The translations under genes were made by a program, and so were the position numbers. This document shows, one piece after another, positions 1 through 6,927 of a stretch of 14,882 nt of DNA. The DNA comes from an uncultured Limnohabitans sp. (GTDB lineage Bacteria > Pseudomonadota > Gammaproteobacteria > Burkholderiales > Burkholderiaceae_C): positions 1-14,882 of the forward strand of contig NZ_CALBEX010000537.1 in the NCBI RefSeq assembly GCF_937889215.1, written 5' to 3'. Numbering within the stretch: the stretch's first letter is position 1; each line of letters begins with the position of its first letter. The notes under the pieces are model-generated. The model did no database searches, had not been told where the DNA came from, and saw only the letters and a program-made list of their open reading frames with translations.

Positions 1-187
1 TCCACCACGAACGACCGCATCGCTGCAATCGAGACAAGCGGAGTGGGCCTCGCGGTCATAAGTTCATGCCTCATACCAACTCAAGATGATCTGTGTTCAT
101 TCTGGGCTTTGTGACGCAAGAAAAAACCATTCAAAAACAATGATTTAGGCGCCTCGGCTAGAGTGTTTGTCGGCTCACCAAGCAAAA
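1..187. other. Left-edge sequence, possible truncated gene, direction unresolved
   Basis: Positions 1-60 are GC-rich like coding DNA, and composition then falls toward AT. Two readings are possible. On the minus strand an ORF could start with ATG at 72-74 or 57-59 and run off the left edge; its first residues from the second ATG read MTARPTPLVSIAAMRSFVV. On the plus strand a frame is open from position 1 to a TGA at 112-114, which would be the end of a gene entering from the left. The drop in GC near 60-75 favours the minus-strand start slightly. Neither start has a strong Shine-Dalgarno. The AMRSFVV stretch is vaguely like the beginning of a LysR-type helix-turn-helix, but it is far too short to name. 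No other gene is visible here. Confidence 0.2.
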
Positions 188-296
188 TTTTTACAAACTT
201 TATTTTTTATTTTTCTAGGCGGAAGGCGTATGAGGGGTTTTTTACAAATCGTCAAAATTTGGTGACAGAGCGGGATTTTTTACAAACTTTATTTTT
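188..296. repeat. AT-rich cluster with a 20-bp direct repeat plus a partial third copy
   Basis: TTTTTACAAACTTTATTTTT occurs exactly at 188-207 and again at 277-296, an 89-bp step. A shorter copy, TTTTTACAAA, lies between them at 239-248. All three are in the same orientation, spaced 51 and 38 bp apart. The surrounding DNA is much more AT-rich than the rest of the window and contains no credible ORF. It lies just beyond the 3' end of the YecA-like gene. It could be an operator or promoter region for a leftward gene outside the window, a bent-DNA or nucleoid-protein site, or a remnant of a mobile insertion. No function can be assigned from sequence alone. Confidence 0.6.
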
Positions 297-311
297 ACTA
301 TCACGGTGGCC

Positions 312-1088
312 TCAGGCCCCGCAGCACTTTTTGTATTTTTTCCCGCTGCCGCAGCTGCAAGCATCGTTGCGCCCGGGCGTGGCTTCCTTGATGACTTGGG
401 CCACACGCGGGCCGATGTTGCGCCAGATCTCACGCAGGTCATACACCGCCCACAGCGCCTCGCCATAGGCGTTCAGGCGTTCTTCGCTCACACTGGGTGG
501 GCCGTCTTCTGACAAGGCAGACAAGGTGGGCACTGCATTGTCGTCTTCGGTCAGCGCCACAACAGCTTCGAGCGACAGGTCGTACCACTTGGCCGCTTCT
601 TTGTCCTTGGGCGTGGCCCACTCCTCGGGCCAGTTTTCCACCGCGAACATGAAGCCCAAGGCCCACACCTGCGCAAAAGACGGAATCTCGCTGTCTTCGA
701 TCTCTTCACGCTCTTCGGGTGGCAGCGACGCAATCGCACCGCGCACATCCATCACTTCGGGTGCGTAAGCTTTGTCGTCGTCCAGCGCTTCCACGGGGGT
801 GTCGAGCGCAAGCTTGATTTCATCAAGGCGGCGCTGCCACAAAGCCATGAACTGCTGGCGCTGGGCGTCGTCGGCAAAGCTGCCGCCTTCGTCCTCATCC
901 GGATCAATGCCGAGCAGCATCGGCAGCCACTCGCTGTCGGGAATGGCGCGGCGGCAGCATACCAACGCCGCCATAAAGCCCTCGCAAAACTCCCACTGCG
1001 GCGTCTCTTCAAAACGCTCGCGCAGGTCGTCCAGGATGTTGTCCAGGGTGTCAAAGTCTTCGGCTTCCAAGCCAGCGGTCGTGTTCAT
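312..1088 (-). CDS. YecA/UPF0149 family protein with C-terminal SEC-C zinc-binding motif
   Basis: The protein has 258 residues. The N-terminal three quarters are an acidic, helical UPF0149 (YecA/YgfB) domain, with family-like stretches WEFCEGFMAAL near residue 32 and GFMFAVENWPEEW near 145. The C-terminus (about 239-258) is a SEC-C motif of the form C-x-C-x8-C-C, with Cys244, Cys246, Cys255 and Cys256; in SecA and relatives this motif binds zinc and contacts partners such as SecB or ribosomes. The specific role of this family is not established. The start at 1088 is preferred to an in-frame upstream ATG at 1208 because the domain begins right after it and AGGAAC lies a few bases upstream. It is the last gene of the leftward series, separated from the PIN gene by 183 nt carrying a REP-like pair, so it probably has its own promoter. 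Confidence 0.88.
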   Translation of the reverse strand: MNTTAGLEAEDFDTLDNILDDLRERFEETPQWEFCEGFMAALVCCRRAIPDSEWLPMLLGIDPDEDEGGSFADDAQRQQFMALWQRRLDEIKLALDTPVEALDDDKAYAPEVMDVRGAIASLPPEEREEIEDSEIPSFAQVWALGFMFAVENWPEEWATPKDKEAAKWYDLSLEAVVALTEDDNAVPTLSALSEDGPPSVSEERLNAYGEALWAVYDLREIWRNIGPRVAQVIKEATPGRNDACSCGSGKKYKKCCGA

Positions 1089-1096
1089 GGGGTGTT

Positions 1097-1179
1097 CCTG
1101 TTGCAATGCATGGATTGTAGAAGGGGCCGTTGGCCCGACATGCCTGCGCAGGACTGGACACGCGATACCTGTTGCAATG
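1097..1179. repeat. 12-bp direct repeat flanking the YecA-gene promoter region
   Basis: CCTGTTGCAATG occurs at 1097-1108 and again at 1168-1179, a 71-bp step. The first copy overlaps the ribosome-binding region of the YecA-like gene, and the second abuts the REP-like element that begins at 1180. The pair could be a pair of regulator half-sites or the trace of a small duplication. A 10-bp palindrome, CCTGCGCAGG, lies between the copies at 1143-1152. Function is unknown. Confidence 0.4.
1114..1119 (-). promoter_or_regulatory. Possible -10 element of the YecA-like gene
   Basis: Read on the minus strand this is TACAAT, five of six matches to the sigma-70 -10 consensus, ending 25 nt before the chosen ATG. 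No good -35 hexamer stands at the usual spacing, so this is a weak call. It would give a 5' leader of about 20 nt containing the AGGAAC ribosome-binding site. Confidence 0.3.
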
Positions 1180-1254
1180 TTGGAGCGAGCCCCTGCTCGC
1201 GAATGCATCTCTTGGCCGCAAAGCGCATTCCACTGCAGGGGGGGCCTCCCACAA
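1180..1254. repeat. REP-like inverted pair (BIME-like) between the PIN and YecA genes
   Basis: The left unit starts TGTTGGAGCGAGCCCCTGCT at 1180 and contains the hairpin GCGAGC (1185-1190) / GCTCGC (1195-1200). The right unit, read on the opposite strand from 1254, starts TTGTGGGAGGCCCCCCCTGC and ends in the same GAATGC as the left unit (GAATGC at 1201-1206, GCATTC at 1225-1230). The two are thus diverged copies of one element in inverted orientation, separated by about 18 nt. The layout, a short TGTnGGAG head plus hairpin in paired inverted copies between genes, is that of REP elements in gammaproteobacteria, which are mobilised by RAYT transposases. No RAYT gene is in the window. It may also act as a transcript 3'-end structure for the PIN gene. 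Confidence 0.6.
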
Positions 1255-1271
1255 GATGCCCAGCGACGGTT

Positions 1272-1763
1272 TCAGAGCGTGGTCGGGTTCAGAGCCACAC
1301 CGCAGCGTTCCAGGCGCTTTTTCATGCACAGCACTTGCGCGTCTTTGCTGTGCAGGTCGGCTGTGTGAGCCACGGCCAGGTCGATGAACTTTTGGTCGTC
1401 GGCGTCTTTGCAGGCGTAGGGGGCTTTGGGCGCGTCGGGCAACAGTTGGGCCCAGCGGTCAAAGTGGCCGAGCACGGCGCTGGCGGGCAGTTGGCGGTGC
1501 GTCAAGCGTTTGGCGATTTGCGGGTAGGCCAGCACGCGGGCCAATTCTTCGCGCATGGCGGCGGTGGCCAGCCACTGCGTACGGCCGCTCTCTAAGCTGG
1601 TGCGCAGTGCTTTGGCCTTGGGCTCGTCAAACACCCACAGGTCGAGCACGATGTTGGTGTCCAGAACGCGGCGGACCGGAGCTTGAACAAAATCTGCGTC
1701 TGGACCTTCATTCAGGGCCACGATCGTATCAAGGCGCACCTCAACTCCGACCTCCAAGCTCAT
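1272..1763 (-). CDS. PIN-domain protein, probable metal-dependent RNase (COG1569-like)
   Basis: The protein has 163 residues. VLDTNIVLDLWVF at about residues 33-45 is the PIN-domain opening strand with its first catalytic aspartate (Asp35). Glu72/Glu73, the DADDQKF segment (Asp120-Asp123) and Asp141 supply the remaining acidic residues expected for Mg/Mn binding. It most resembles the group annotated as putative toxin components of PIN-type toxin-antitoxin systems, but no small antitoxin gene is adjacent. Its ATG overlaps the stop of the upstream rRNA methyltransferase gene by 4 nt (ATGA, 1760-1763), which implies translational coupling. GGGAACG about 7 nt upstream may serve as ribosome-binding site. 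The first 30 residues precede the PIN fold and may be extra. A housekeeping RNA role is as likely as a toxin role. Confidence 0.82.
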   Translation of the reverse strand: MSLEVGVEVRLDTIVALNEGPDADFVQAPVRRVLDTNIVLDLWVFDEPKAKALRTSLESGRTQWLATAAMREELARVLAYPQIAKRLTHRQLPASAVLGHFDRWAQLLPDAPKAPYACKDADDQKFIDLAVAHTADLHSKDAQVLCMKKRLERCGVALNPTTL

Positions 1764-3100
1764 GGTGCAGACGTTCCCGATGTGTCGGTGCTGGGCGTGC
1801 CCGTTGGGCTGTTGGTGCCGTCGCCCGCCACGCGCTTCAAGCTGCCTTTGACCATGTCAAAGCGGAACAGGCGGCATTCGATGGGGCCGTTCCACATGGG
1901 CACGCGGCGCGATTCTTTCAGGCGCATTTTGCTGGGCAGCTTCAGGTCGGGCGTGAGCATCCAGGCGTTCCAGCCGCTGTAGTTTTTCTTCCAATGGCTG
2001 GCCAGTTGAGCAAAGAAGTCGACGCTGTCGTCGCCGTCTTGGGTTTGGGCGGTTTCGCGGTGGTGGCTTTGGTCGGCGGCTCGGGAGCTGGCGCGAGCAT
2101 CCGAAAGAGCCCCCGGCTGGAAGTTGTCGCGCCCGCGCCCGGCCACACCCGCTGCAGCAATCCGCTCGCCATAAGGCGGGTTGAGCAGCATCACGCCGGG
2201 TGTTTCGCTGGGCGGCATGCGCTGCAGCGCGTCGCCGCCCCGGAATTCGATCACGCCCGACACGCCTGCGCGCTCGGCGTTGCGCTCCGAAAAGTCCACC
2301 ATTCGAAACGCCACATCGCTGCCAAAAACCGGCGCGGTGGGTTCGTGTTCCAGGTCACGGGCTTCTTCGATCAGGCCTTGCCAGACGTGGTTCTGGAAGG
2401 GCAACAATTTCTCAAAACCAAAGCGGCGCTGCAAACCAGGCGCGATGCCGCAGGCGATTTGCGCCGCTTCGATCGGGATGGTGCCGCTGCCGCAGCAGGG
2501 GTCGTAAAGGGGCACGGTGGCGTCCCAGCCACTGGCCGCGATCATGGCGGCGGCCAGGGTTTCCTTCAAGGGCGCGTCGCCCTTGTCGGTGCGCCAGCCG
2601 CGCTTGAACAGCGGCTCGCCCGAGGTGTCGATGTAGAGCGTGGCTGTTTCGGGCGTCAGGTGCGCGTAGATGCGCACGTCGGGCCAGCTGGTGTCGACGC
2701 TGGGGCGCTCACCGCGTTTGGCGCGAAAACGGTCGGCCACCGCATCCTTGATCTTGAGCGCCGCAAAGTTCAGGCTGGTCAGCGGGCTGTGCTGCGCTGT
2801 GATGTCGATCTTGAAGGTCTGCTTGGGTGTGAACCAGATTTCCCAGGCCACTTCGCTGGCCGCGTTGTACAGGTCGTTTTCGTTGCGGTAATCGGTGACC
2901 GACAGCTGCACCAGCACGCGCTGCGTCAGGCGGCTGTGCAGGTTGATGCGCATCGCATCACGCCAAGAGGCGCGGGCCATCACGCCGCCGCGCCCGGTCA
3001 TCAGGTCGTGGCCCGTCAGGCCGGTGATGGCGTGGACCTCGTCGGCCAAAAAGCCCTCAACGCCAGCGGCGCAGGGCATGAACAGGTTCAATGAATTCAC
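1760..3100 (-). CDS. THUMP-domain class I RNA methyltransferase (RlmL/YcbY N-terminal-like, 23S rRNA m2G)
   Basis: The protein has 446 residues. An N-terminal ferredoxin-like plus THUMP region (about 1-155) binds RNA. The Rossmann methyltransferase domain follows, with SAM-binding motif I DPCCGSGT at 200-207 and the catalytic NPPY motif at 307-310. It matches the COG0116 group, whose E. coli member RlmL makes m2G2445 in 23S rRNA through its N-terminal half; the C-terminal half of E. coli RlmL (m7G2069) is absent here. A hydrophilic, low-complexity stretch of about 45 residues follows NPPYGERI, and the C-terminus is a Thr/Ser/Pro/Gly tail. The start is GTG at 3098-3100, directly after an in-frame TGA; the next in-frame ATG is seven codons later. 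It begins 10 nt after the rpoN stop and overlaps the PIN gene by 4 nt, so it is probably transcribed with both. Confidence 0.88.
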   Translation of the reverse strand: MNSLNLFMPCAAGVEGFLADEVHAITGLTGHDLMTGRGGVMARASWRDAMRINLHSRLTQRVLVQLSVTDYRNENDLYNAASEVAWEIWFTPKQTFKIDITAQHSPLTSLNFAALKIKDAVADRFRAKRGERPSVDTSWPDVRIYAHLTPETATLYIDTSGEPLFKRGWRTDKGDAPLKETLAAAMIAASGWDATVPLYDPCCGSGTIPIEAAQIACGIAPGLQRRFGFEKLLPFQNHVWQGLIEEARDLEHEPTAPVFGSDVAFRMVDFSERNAERAGVSGVIEFRGGDALQRMPPSETPGVMLLNPPYGERIAAAGVAGRGRDNFQPGALSDARASSRAADQSHHRETAQTQDGDDSVDFFAQLASHWKKNYSGWNAWMLTPDLKLPSKMRLKESRRVPMWNGPIECRLFRFDMVKGSLKRVAGDGTNSPTGTPSTDTSGTSAP

Positions 3101-3110
3101 TCAAATACTC

Positions 3111-4652
3111 TCAAAGGGTTTTGCGCAGGTTCGCAGGCGCGATCTTCAGGGCTTCGCGGTACTTGGCCACCGTGCGGCGGGCGCAGTCGATGCCTTGCTC
3201 TTTCAGCATTTCGGAAATCTGGTTGTCCGACAGGGGTTTGGCGGGTTTTTCAGCGGCCACGAATTGCTTGATGAGCGCCCGCACAGCGGTGCTGGACGCG
3301 GCGCTGCCGCTGTCGGTGCCCAGGCCCGAGCCAAAGAAATACTTCAGCTCAAAAGTGCCTTGCGGCGTGGACATGTATTTGGCCGTGGTGACGCGGCTGA
3401 TGGTCGACTCGTGCATGCCCAGCTCGTCGGCGATTTCGCGCAGCACCAGTGGGCGCATGGCCAGCGCGCCGTGCGTGAAAAAGTTTTTCTGCCGCTCCAC
3501 GATGGCGGTGGACACGCGCAAGATGGTGTCAAAGCGCTGCTGGATGTTCTTGATGAACCAGCGCGCTTCTTGCAAGCGCTGCTGCAAGCCTGCATGGTTA
3601 TCGCCCTTGCCGCCGCGCAGGGCGTTGGCATAGATGTCGTGCACGCGCAGCTTGGGCATCACGTCGGGGTTGAGCTGGATGCGGAATTTGGGCGTGGCCG
3701 TCTTGCTGGTGTTGATGACCAGCACGTCGGGGATGATGATGTTTTGCTCGGCCTGCACAAAGGGGCGGCCGGGCTTGGGTTCGAGCCTGGCGATGAAGGG
3801 AATGGCGGCTTTGACCACGGCTTCGCTCAAGCCGCAGGCCACCGCCAAACGCTTGTAGTCGCGCTTGGCCAGCATCTCCAGTGGCTGGGCGCAGATGGCC
3901 AGCGCCGCTTGGGCCACTTCATCTTGAGGGGCGTCCTGCAGCCAGGCCTTGATCTGGATGCGCAGGCACTCGGCCAAGTCGCGTGCGCCTACGCCCACGG
4001 GCTCGAGCGATTGCAGCAAGCCCAGCGCCACCGTGAAGCGGTGCACCAACTCGTCAATCTGCTCGTAGTCGTCGCTGCCTGCCAGGCTGGCGGCCAGCTC
4101 GGGCAGGGTGTCGGTCAGGTAGCCGTCGTCGTTGAGCGACTCGATCAGAAAGCGCAGCGCGGCGCGGTCCACCTCGGACAAGCGCAGCGACAGCGCCTGG
4201 CGGTGCAAAAAGTCGGTCAGCGAGCCGCTGCTGCGGGCCAAGTCGATGGCGTCGGCGGTTTCTTCGCCGTTGTTTTGGCGTGGGGTGGCGTCGCCGCCCC
4301 ATTCGCTGTCGTCGGGGCGCATGTCCACGCTGCCGTCGCCGTCCCAGCTTTCGGCCACGTCGGTCACGGCTTCGTCACGGGTTTCGCTGGCGCTGTCGTC
4401 GCTGCTGCTGGCCGTGCTGGCGCTTTCGCTGACCCGGTCGCCCAAACTGACATGGGTGTCGGCTTGGTCCAAGCCAAAGGCTTCGGCTGGCGCATCTTCT
4501 TCGGCGCGTTCCAGAAACGGGTTCTCGTCCAGCATCTGGTCGACTTCTTGCGACAGCTCTAGCGTGGACAACTGCAGTAGGCGAATCGATTGTTGCAACT
4601 GGGGCGTGAGCGCCAGGTGCTGGGACATGCGAAGCGACAGGCCGGGTCTCAT
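3111..4652 (-). CDS. rpoN: RNA polymerase sigma-54 factor RpoN
   Basis: This is the alternative sigma factor that recognises -24/-12 promoters and needs AAA+ activators. The protein has 513 residues. Region I (about 1-50) is Gln/Leu-rich and contains LALTPQLQQSIRLLQLST. An acidic, Ser/Asp-rich region II spans about 50-140. The core-binding domain follows (about 140-330), then the DNA-binding part with the helix-turn-helix LREIADELGMHESTISR near 404-420, and the diagnostic RpoN box ARRTVAKYRE at 491-500. The start at 4652 (MRPGLSLRMSQHLALTPQ) matches the usual family N-terminus; the longer in-frame extension to 4853 would overlap lptB and is rejected. Only a weak ribosome-binding site (GTGCAGG) is visible. 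It lies 37 nt after lptB and 10 nt before the methyltransferase gene, consistent with one operon. Confidence 0.97.
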   Translation of the reverse strand: MRPGLSLRMSQHLALTPQLQQSIRLLQLSTLELSQEVDQMLDENPFLERAEEDAPAEAFGLDQADTHVSLGDRVSESASTASSSDDSASETRDEAVTDVAESWDGDGSVDMRPDDSEWGGDATPRQNNGEETADAIDLARSSGSLTDFLHRQALSLRLSEVDRAALRFLIESLNDDGYLTDTLPELAASLAGSDDYEQIDELVHRFTVALGLLQSLEPVGVGARDLAECLRIQIKAWLQDAPQDEVAQAALAICAQPLEMLAKRDYKRLAVACGLSEAVVKAAIPFIARLEPKPGRPFVQAEQNIIIPDVLVINTSKTATPKFRIQLNPDVMPKLRVHDIYANALRGGKGDNHAGLQQRLQEARWFIKNIQQRFDTILRVSTAIVERQKNFFTHGALAMRPLVLREIADELGMHESTISRVTTAKYMSTPQGTFELKYFFGSGLGTDSGSAASSTAVRALIKQFVAAEKPAKPLSDNQISEMLKEQGIDCARRTVAKYREALKIAPANLRKTL

Positions 4653-4689
4653 GCCTGCACTTTCATGACGAGGACGTGCGCTTTGGTCA

Positions 4690-5451
4690 TCACATCCGGA
4701 AGTGTTCGCCCAGGTACACCCGGCGCACATCGGCGTTGGCCACGATCTCGTCGGGTGTGCCCTCGGCCAGCACGCGGCCTTCGCTGATGATGTAGGCGTG
4801 GTCGCAAATGCCCAGTGTCTCGCGCACGTTGTGGTCGGTGATGAGCACGCCAATGCCGCGTTGCTTGAGGAAGGCGATGATGTGCTGGATCTCGATCACG
4901 GCGATCGGGTCGATGCCGGCAAAAGGCTCGTCCAGCAAAATGAAGCGCGGGTCGGTGGCCAAGGCGCGGGCAATCTCCACGCGGCGGCGCTCACCGCCCG
5001 ACAGCGCCACCGAGGGCGAGTCGCGCAGATGGTCTACGCGCAAATCGCCCAGCAGTTCGCTCAGGCGTTTTTCCACTTCGGCACTGCCCAAGGCCCGGCC
5101 TTGTGCGTCGGTCTGCAGTTCCAAAATGGCGCGCACGTTGTCGGCCACCGAGAGCTTGCGGAAGATGGACGCTTCTTGCGGCAGATACGACAAGCCCATG
5201 CGCGAGCGCTTGTGGATGGGCATGCGGGTGACGTCTTCGCCGTCGATCAGGATCTGCCCGCCATCGGCCCGCACCAAGCCCACGATCATGTAAAACGAGG
5301 TGGTTTTGCCCGCGCCGTTGGGGCCGAGCAAGCCCACCACTTCGCCCTTGCCCACCTGCACCGACACGTCGTGCACCACCTTGCGGCTGCCGTAGGCTTT
5401 TTTGAGGTGGCGCGCTTGGAGGCGGCTGTCGGGGGCAGCGGCGGTGCTCAT
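4690..5451 (-). CDS. lptB: Lipopolysaccharide export ABC transporter ATP-binding protein LptB
   Basis: LptB is the cytoplasmic ATPase of the LptB2FG complex, which extracts LPS from the inner membrane and pushes it along the LptC-LptA bridge. The protein has 253 residues and all ABC motifs: Walker [10 protein letters not shown] at 43-51, Q-loop Gln92 in YLPQEASIF, signature LSGGE at 150-154, Walker B FILLDE at 170-175, and switch His207 in [11 protein letters not shown]. The wording of [12 protein letters not shown] and [12 protein letters not shown] is typical of LptB rather than of amino-acid transporters. Its ATG overlaps the lptA stop by 4 nt (ATGA, 5448-5451), so the two are translationally coupled. 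rpoN follows 37 nt downstream, the conserved proteobacterial order. Confidence 0.97.
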   Translation of the reverse strand: MSTAAAPDSRLQARHLKKAYGSRKVVHDVSVQVGKGEVVGLLGPNGAGKTTSFYMIVGLVRADGGQILIDGEDVTRMPIHKRSRMGLSYLPQEASIFRKLSVADNVRAILELQTDAQGRALGSAEVEKRLSELLGDLRVDHLRDSPSVALSGGERRRVEIARALATDPRFILLDEPFAGIDPIAVIEIQHIIAFLKQRGIGVLITDHNVRETLGICDHAYIISEGRVLAEGTPDEIVANADVRRVYLGEHFRM

Positions 5452-6077
5452 GGTTTCGAGGTGGGCGACAGGTCGGGGCTGGTGCGCAAGGCGGGGGCAG
5501 TTGGCGTATTGGCTTCCGGCGCTGACGCCGCGTTGCGGGGCGTCAGAATGGCGCGCACGCGTTGGCCTGCTCCGTTGGCGGCCTGGCCGTCCACGGTCAT
5601 GACTTCGCTGGTGTTGTTGAACACGATGGTGTGGCCGTTGAGCTGGTCGGCCACTTGGTTGCCGCGCAAGATGCGCACCTCGGCGCGCTGACTCAGGGTG
5701 ATGATGTCGGCTTGGTTGTCATAAGTGACCTGTTCGGCCTCACCCTCGGTGAACTCGTTCACGCCCTCGCGTTTTTGCCTGAAAAATACCCGTTCGTTGG
5801 GGGCCGCCCACAACCGGGCCACTTGACGGCCTTTGGCGTCTTGCTGTACTTCCATGCGGGCGGCGCGCAAAACCAGTGTGCCCTTGGTCGCCAGCACCTT
5901 GCCAGTGAACTGGGTCAGCTGACGCGCTTCGTCGTGGCGCATGCTGTCGGCTTCGATTTGCATGGGCTGGTCGCGGTCGGCTTTTTCAGCCTGGCTGGGC
6001 AGGGCCAGCAAGCTGGCGCACAGGGCCAACAGGCTCCAAAAGCTCAAGCGAAGTGAGGAAGGTGTTTTGAGGGGCAT
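5448..6077 (-). CDS. lptA: Lipopolysaccharide transport periplasmic protein LptA
   Basis: LptA forms the periplasmic bridge that carries LPS from LptC to LptD. The protein has 209 residues. It starts with a signal peptide (hydrophobic core about 12-25, likely cut after SQA near residue 30). The OstA/LptA jelly-roll region (about 35-165) contains [23 protein letters not shown] and [20 protein letters not shown]. The C-terminal 30-40 residues are Ala/Pro/Thr-rich. The start at 6077 is chosen because the signal peptide follows at once; an in-frame extension to 6164 would place 29 unlikely residues ahead of it. No clear Shine-Dalgarno precedes this ATG. It is the first gene after the dsbA terminator and overlaps lptB by 4 nt. 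lptC and kdsC, commonly upstream in other proteobacteria, are not here. Confidence 0.95.
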   Translation of the reverse strand: MPLKTPSSLRLSFWSLLALCASLLALPSQAEKADRDQPMQIEADSMRHDEARQLTQFTGKVLATKGTLVLRAARMEVQQDAKGRQVARLWAAPNERVFFRQKREGVNEFTEGEAEQVTYDNQADIITLSQRAEVRILRGNQVADQLNGHTIVFNNTSEVMTVDGQAANGAGQRVRAILTPRNAASAPEANTPTAPALRTSPDLSPTSKP

Positions 6078-6100
6078 GAATCTTGCAGTGAATCCAGTCC

Positions 6101-6106
6101 ATTGTA
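6101..6106 (-). promoter_or_regulatory. Possible -10 element for the lptA-lptB-rpoN operon
   Basis: On the minus strand this reads TACAAT, ending 23 nt before the lptA ATG and downstream of the dsbA terminator, so a promoter is expected about here. The hexamer at the -35 distance is a poor match, which keeps confidence low. The same TACAAT sits at a similar distance from the YecA-like gene. Confidence 0.35.
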
Positions 6107-6162
6107 GGTGCAAGCGCCCCGTCTCGCGCCCGCAGCCGGGCAAAAAATCAAAGAGCGGGCAC

Positions 6163-6194
6163 AAAAAAGCCCGCGCGTGTCAGCGGCGGGCTTT
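6163..6194 (-). terminator. Intrinsic terminator after dsbA
   Basis: On the minus strand a 9-bp perfect stem, AAAGCCCGC (6186-6194) pairing with GCGGGCTTT (6166-6174), closes an 11-nt loop and runs straight into a T-tract (6163-6168). It lies 45 nt after the dsbA stop and separates the argS-SPOR-dsbA group from the lptA operon. Confidence 0.85.
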
Positions 6195-6238
6195 GGCTGT
6201 GTTTTTCGCAGCGGGCTTCCGGGCGCGATGCCTGGGGT

Positions 6239-6880
6239 TCAGCGACCCTGGCGGCTCTGGGCGATCAGCGCGTCAGCCACTTGCAGGGTACGCGGCATGC
6301 TGCCCGCCAAGGTGCCGTCGATGTAGTAGCGGCCCGCCACGCCCAGCGAGGGAACGCCTTCAATCTTGAAGTCGTTTTGCAGCTGCACGGCACGCTTAGC
6401 CTTGGTGGCCACGCCAAAGGACTTGTAGGTCTGCTCGAACTTGGCTTTGTCAATGCCTTGCTTTTCAGCCCAAGCCAGCACAGCGGCATCGGTGTTGAGC
6501 ATCTGTTTTTCGCCATGGATGGCGGTGAACACGCGGATGTGCATCTTTTCGACCAGGTTCATGGCTTCGAGCGTGTAGTACAGGCGCTGCTGGGGCACGA
6601 AGTCGTCCCGAAAAGCCACGGGCACGCGGCGCACCACCACGTCTTTGGCAGCTTTTTGGGCCCACTGCTCGAACGCGGGTTCAAAAATATTGCAGTTGGG
6701 GCAGCTGTACCAAAAGAACTCCAGCACCTCGATCTTGTTGTTGCCCGCTTCGGTGGCCACAGGGCGGTCCAGGGTGATGTAGTCCTTGCCCGAGCGGAAG
6801 GCTTGTTGCGCCCAAGCGGATGCGGTGCCCAGCAAGGTGGTCGCAGCCAGCATGGCGGTGGAGAAAAGGCGTCGTTTCAT
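6239..6880 (-). CDS. dsbA: Periplasmic thiol:disulfide interchange protein DsbA, with CPNC active site
   Basis: DsbA oxidises cysteine pairs in exported proteins and is recharged by DsbB. The protein has 213 residues. The signal peptide is MKRRLFSTAMLAATTLLG followed by an Ala-rich end, likely cut after AWA near residue 24. The thioredoxin-like active site is Cys60-Pro-Asn-Cys63 in FFWYSCPNCNIFEP, and the cis-proline loop is GVP with Pro177. The intervening helical insertion (about 75-165) and the C-terminal strand region GVAGRYYIDG fit the DsbA family. Typical DsbA proteins have CPHC; the asparagine here is clear in the DNA (codon AAC). AGGAG 6 nt before the ATG supports the start. It lies 47 nt after the SPOR gene and is followed by a terminator. 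A DsbA paralog with altered redox potential is the main alternative. Confidence 0.93.
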   Translation of the reverse strand: MKRRLFSTAMLAATTLLGTASAWAQQAFRSGKDYITLDRPVATEAGNNKIEVLEFFWYSCPNCNIFEPAFEQWAQKAAKDVVVRRVPVAFRDDFVPQQRLYYTLEAMNLVEKMHIRVFTAIHGEKQMLNTDAAVLAWAEKQGIDKAKFEQTYKSFGVATKAKRAVQLQNDFKIEGVPSLGVAGRYYIDGTLAGSMPRTLQVADALIAQSRQGR

Positions 6881-6927
6881 GAGAACTCCTGAGTGAAGCG
6901 CGCCTCGTGGGGCGCAAGGTGGGTGGT

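Noticed and set aside
1272..1763. Toxin-antitoxin module
   Set aside because: Only the PIN protein is present. The neighbours are an rRNA methyltransferase and a REP-like element; no small antitoxin ORF is adjacent on either side.
4653..4853. Upstream extension of rpoN to 4853
   Set aside because: The extra 67 residues overlap lptB out of frame, do not resemble any sigma-54 N-terminus, and the usual start MRPGLSL lies at 4652.
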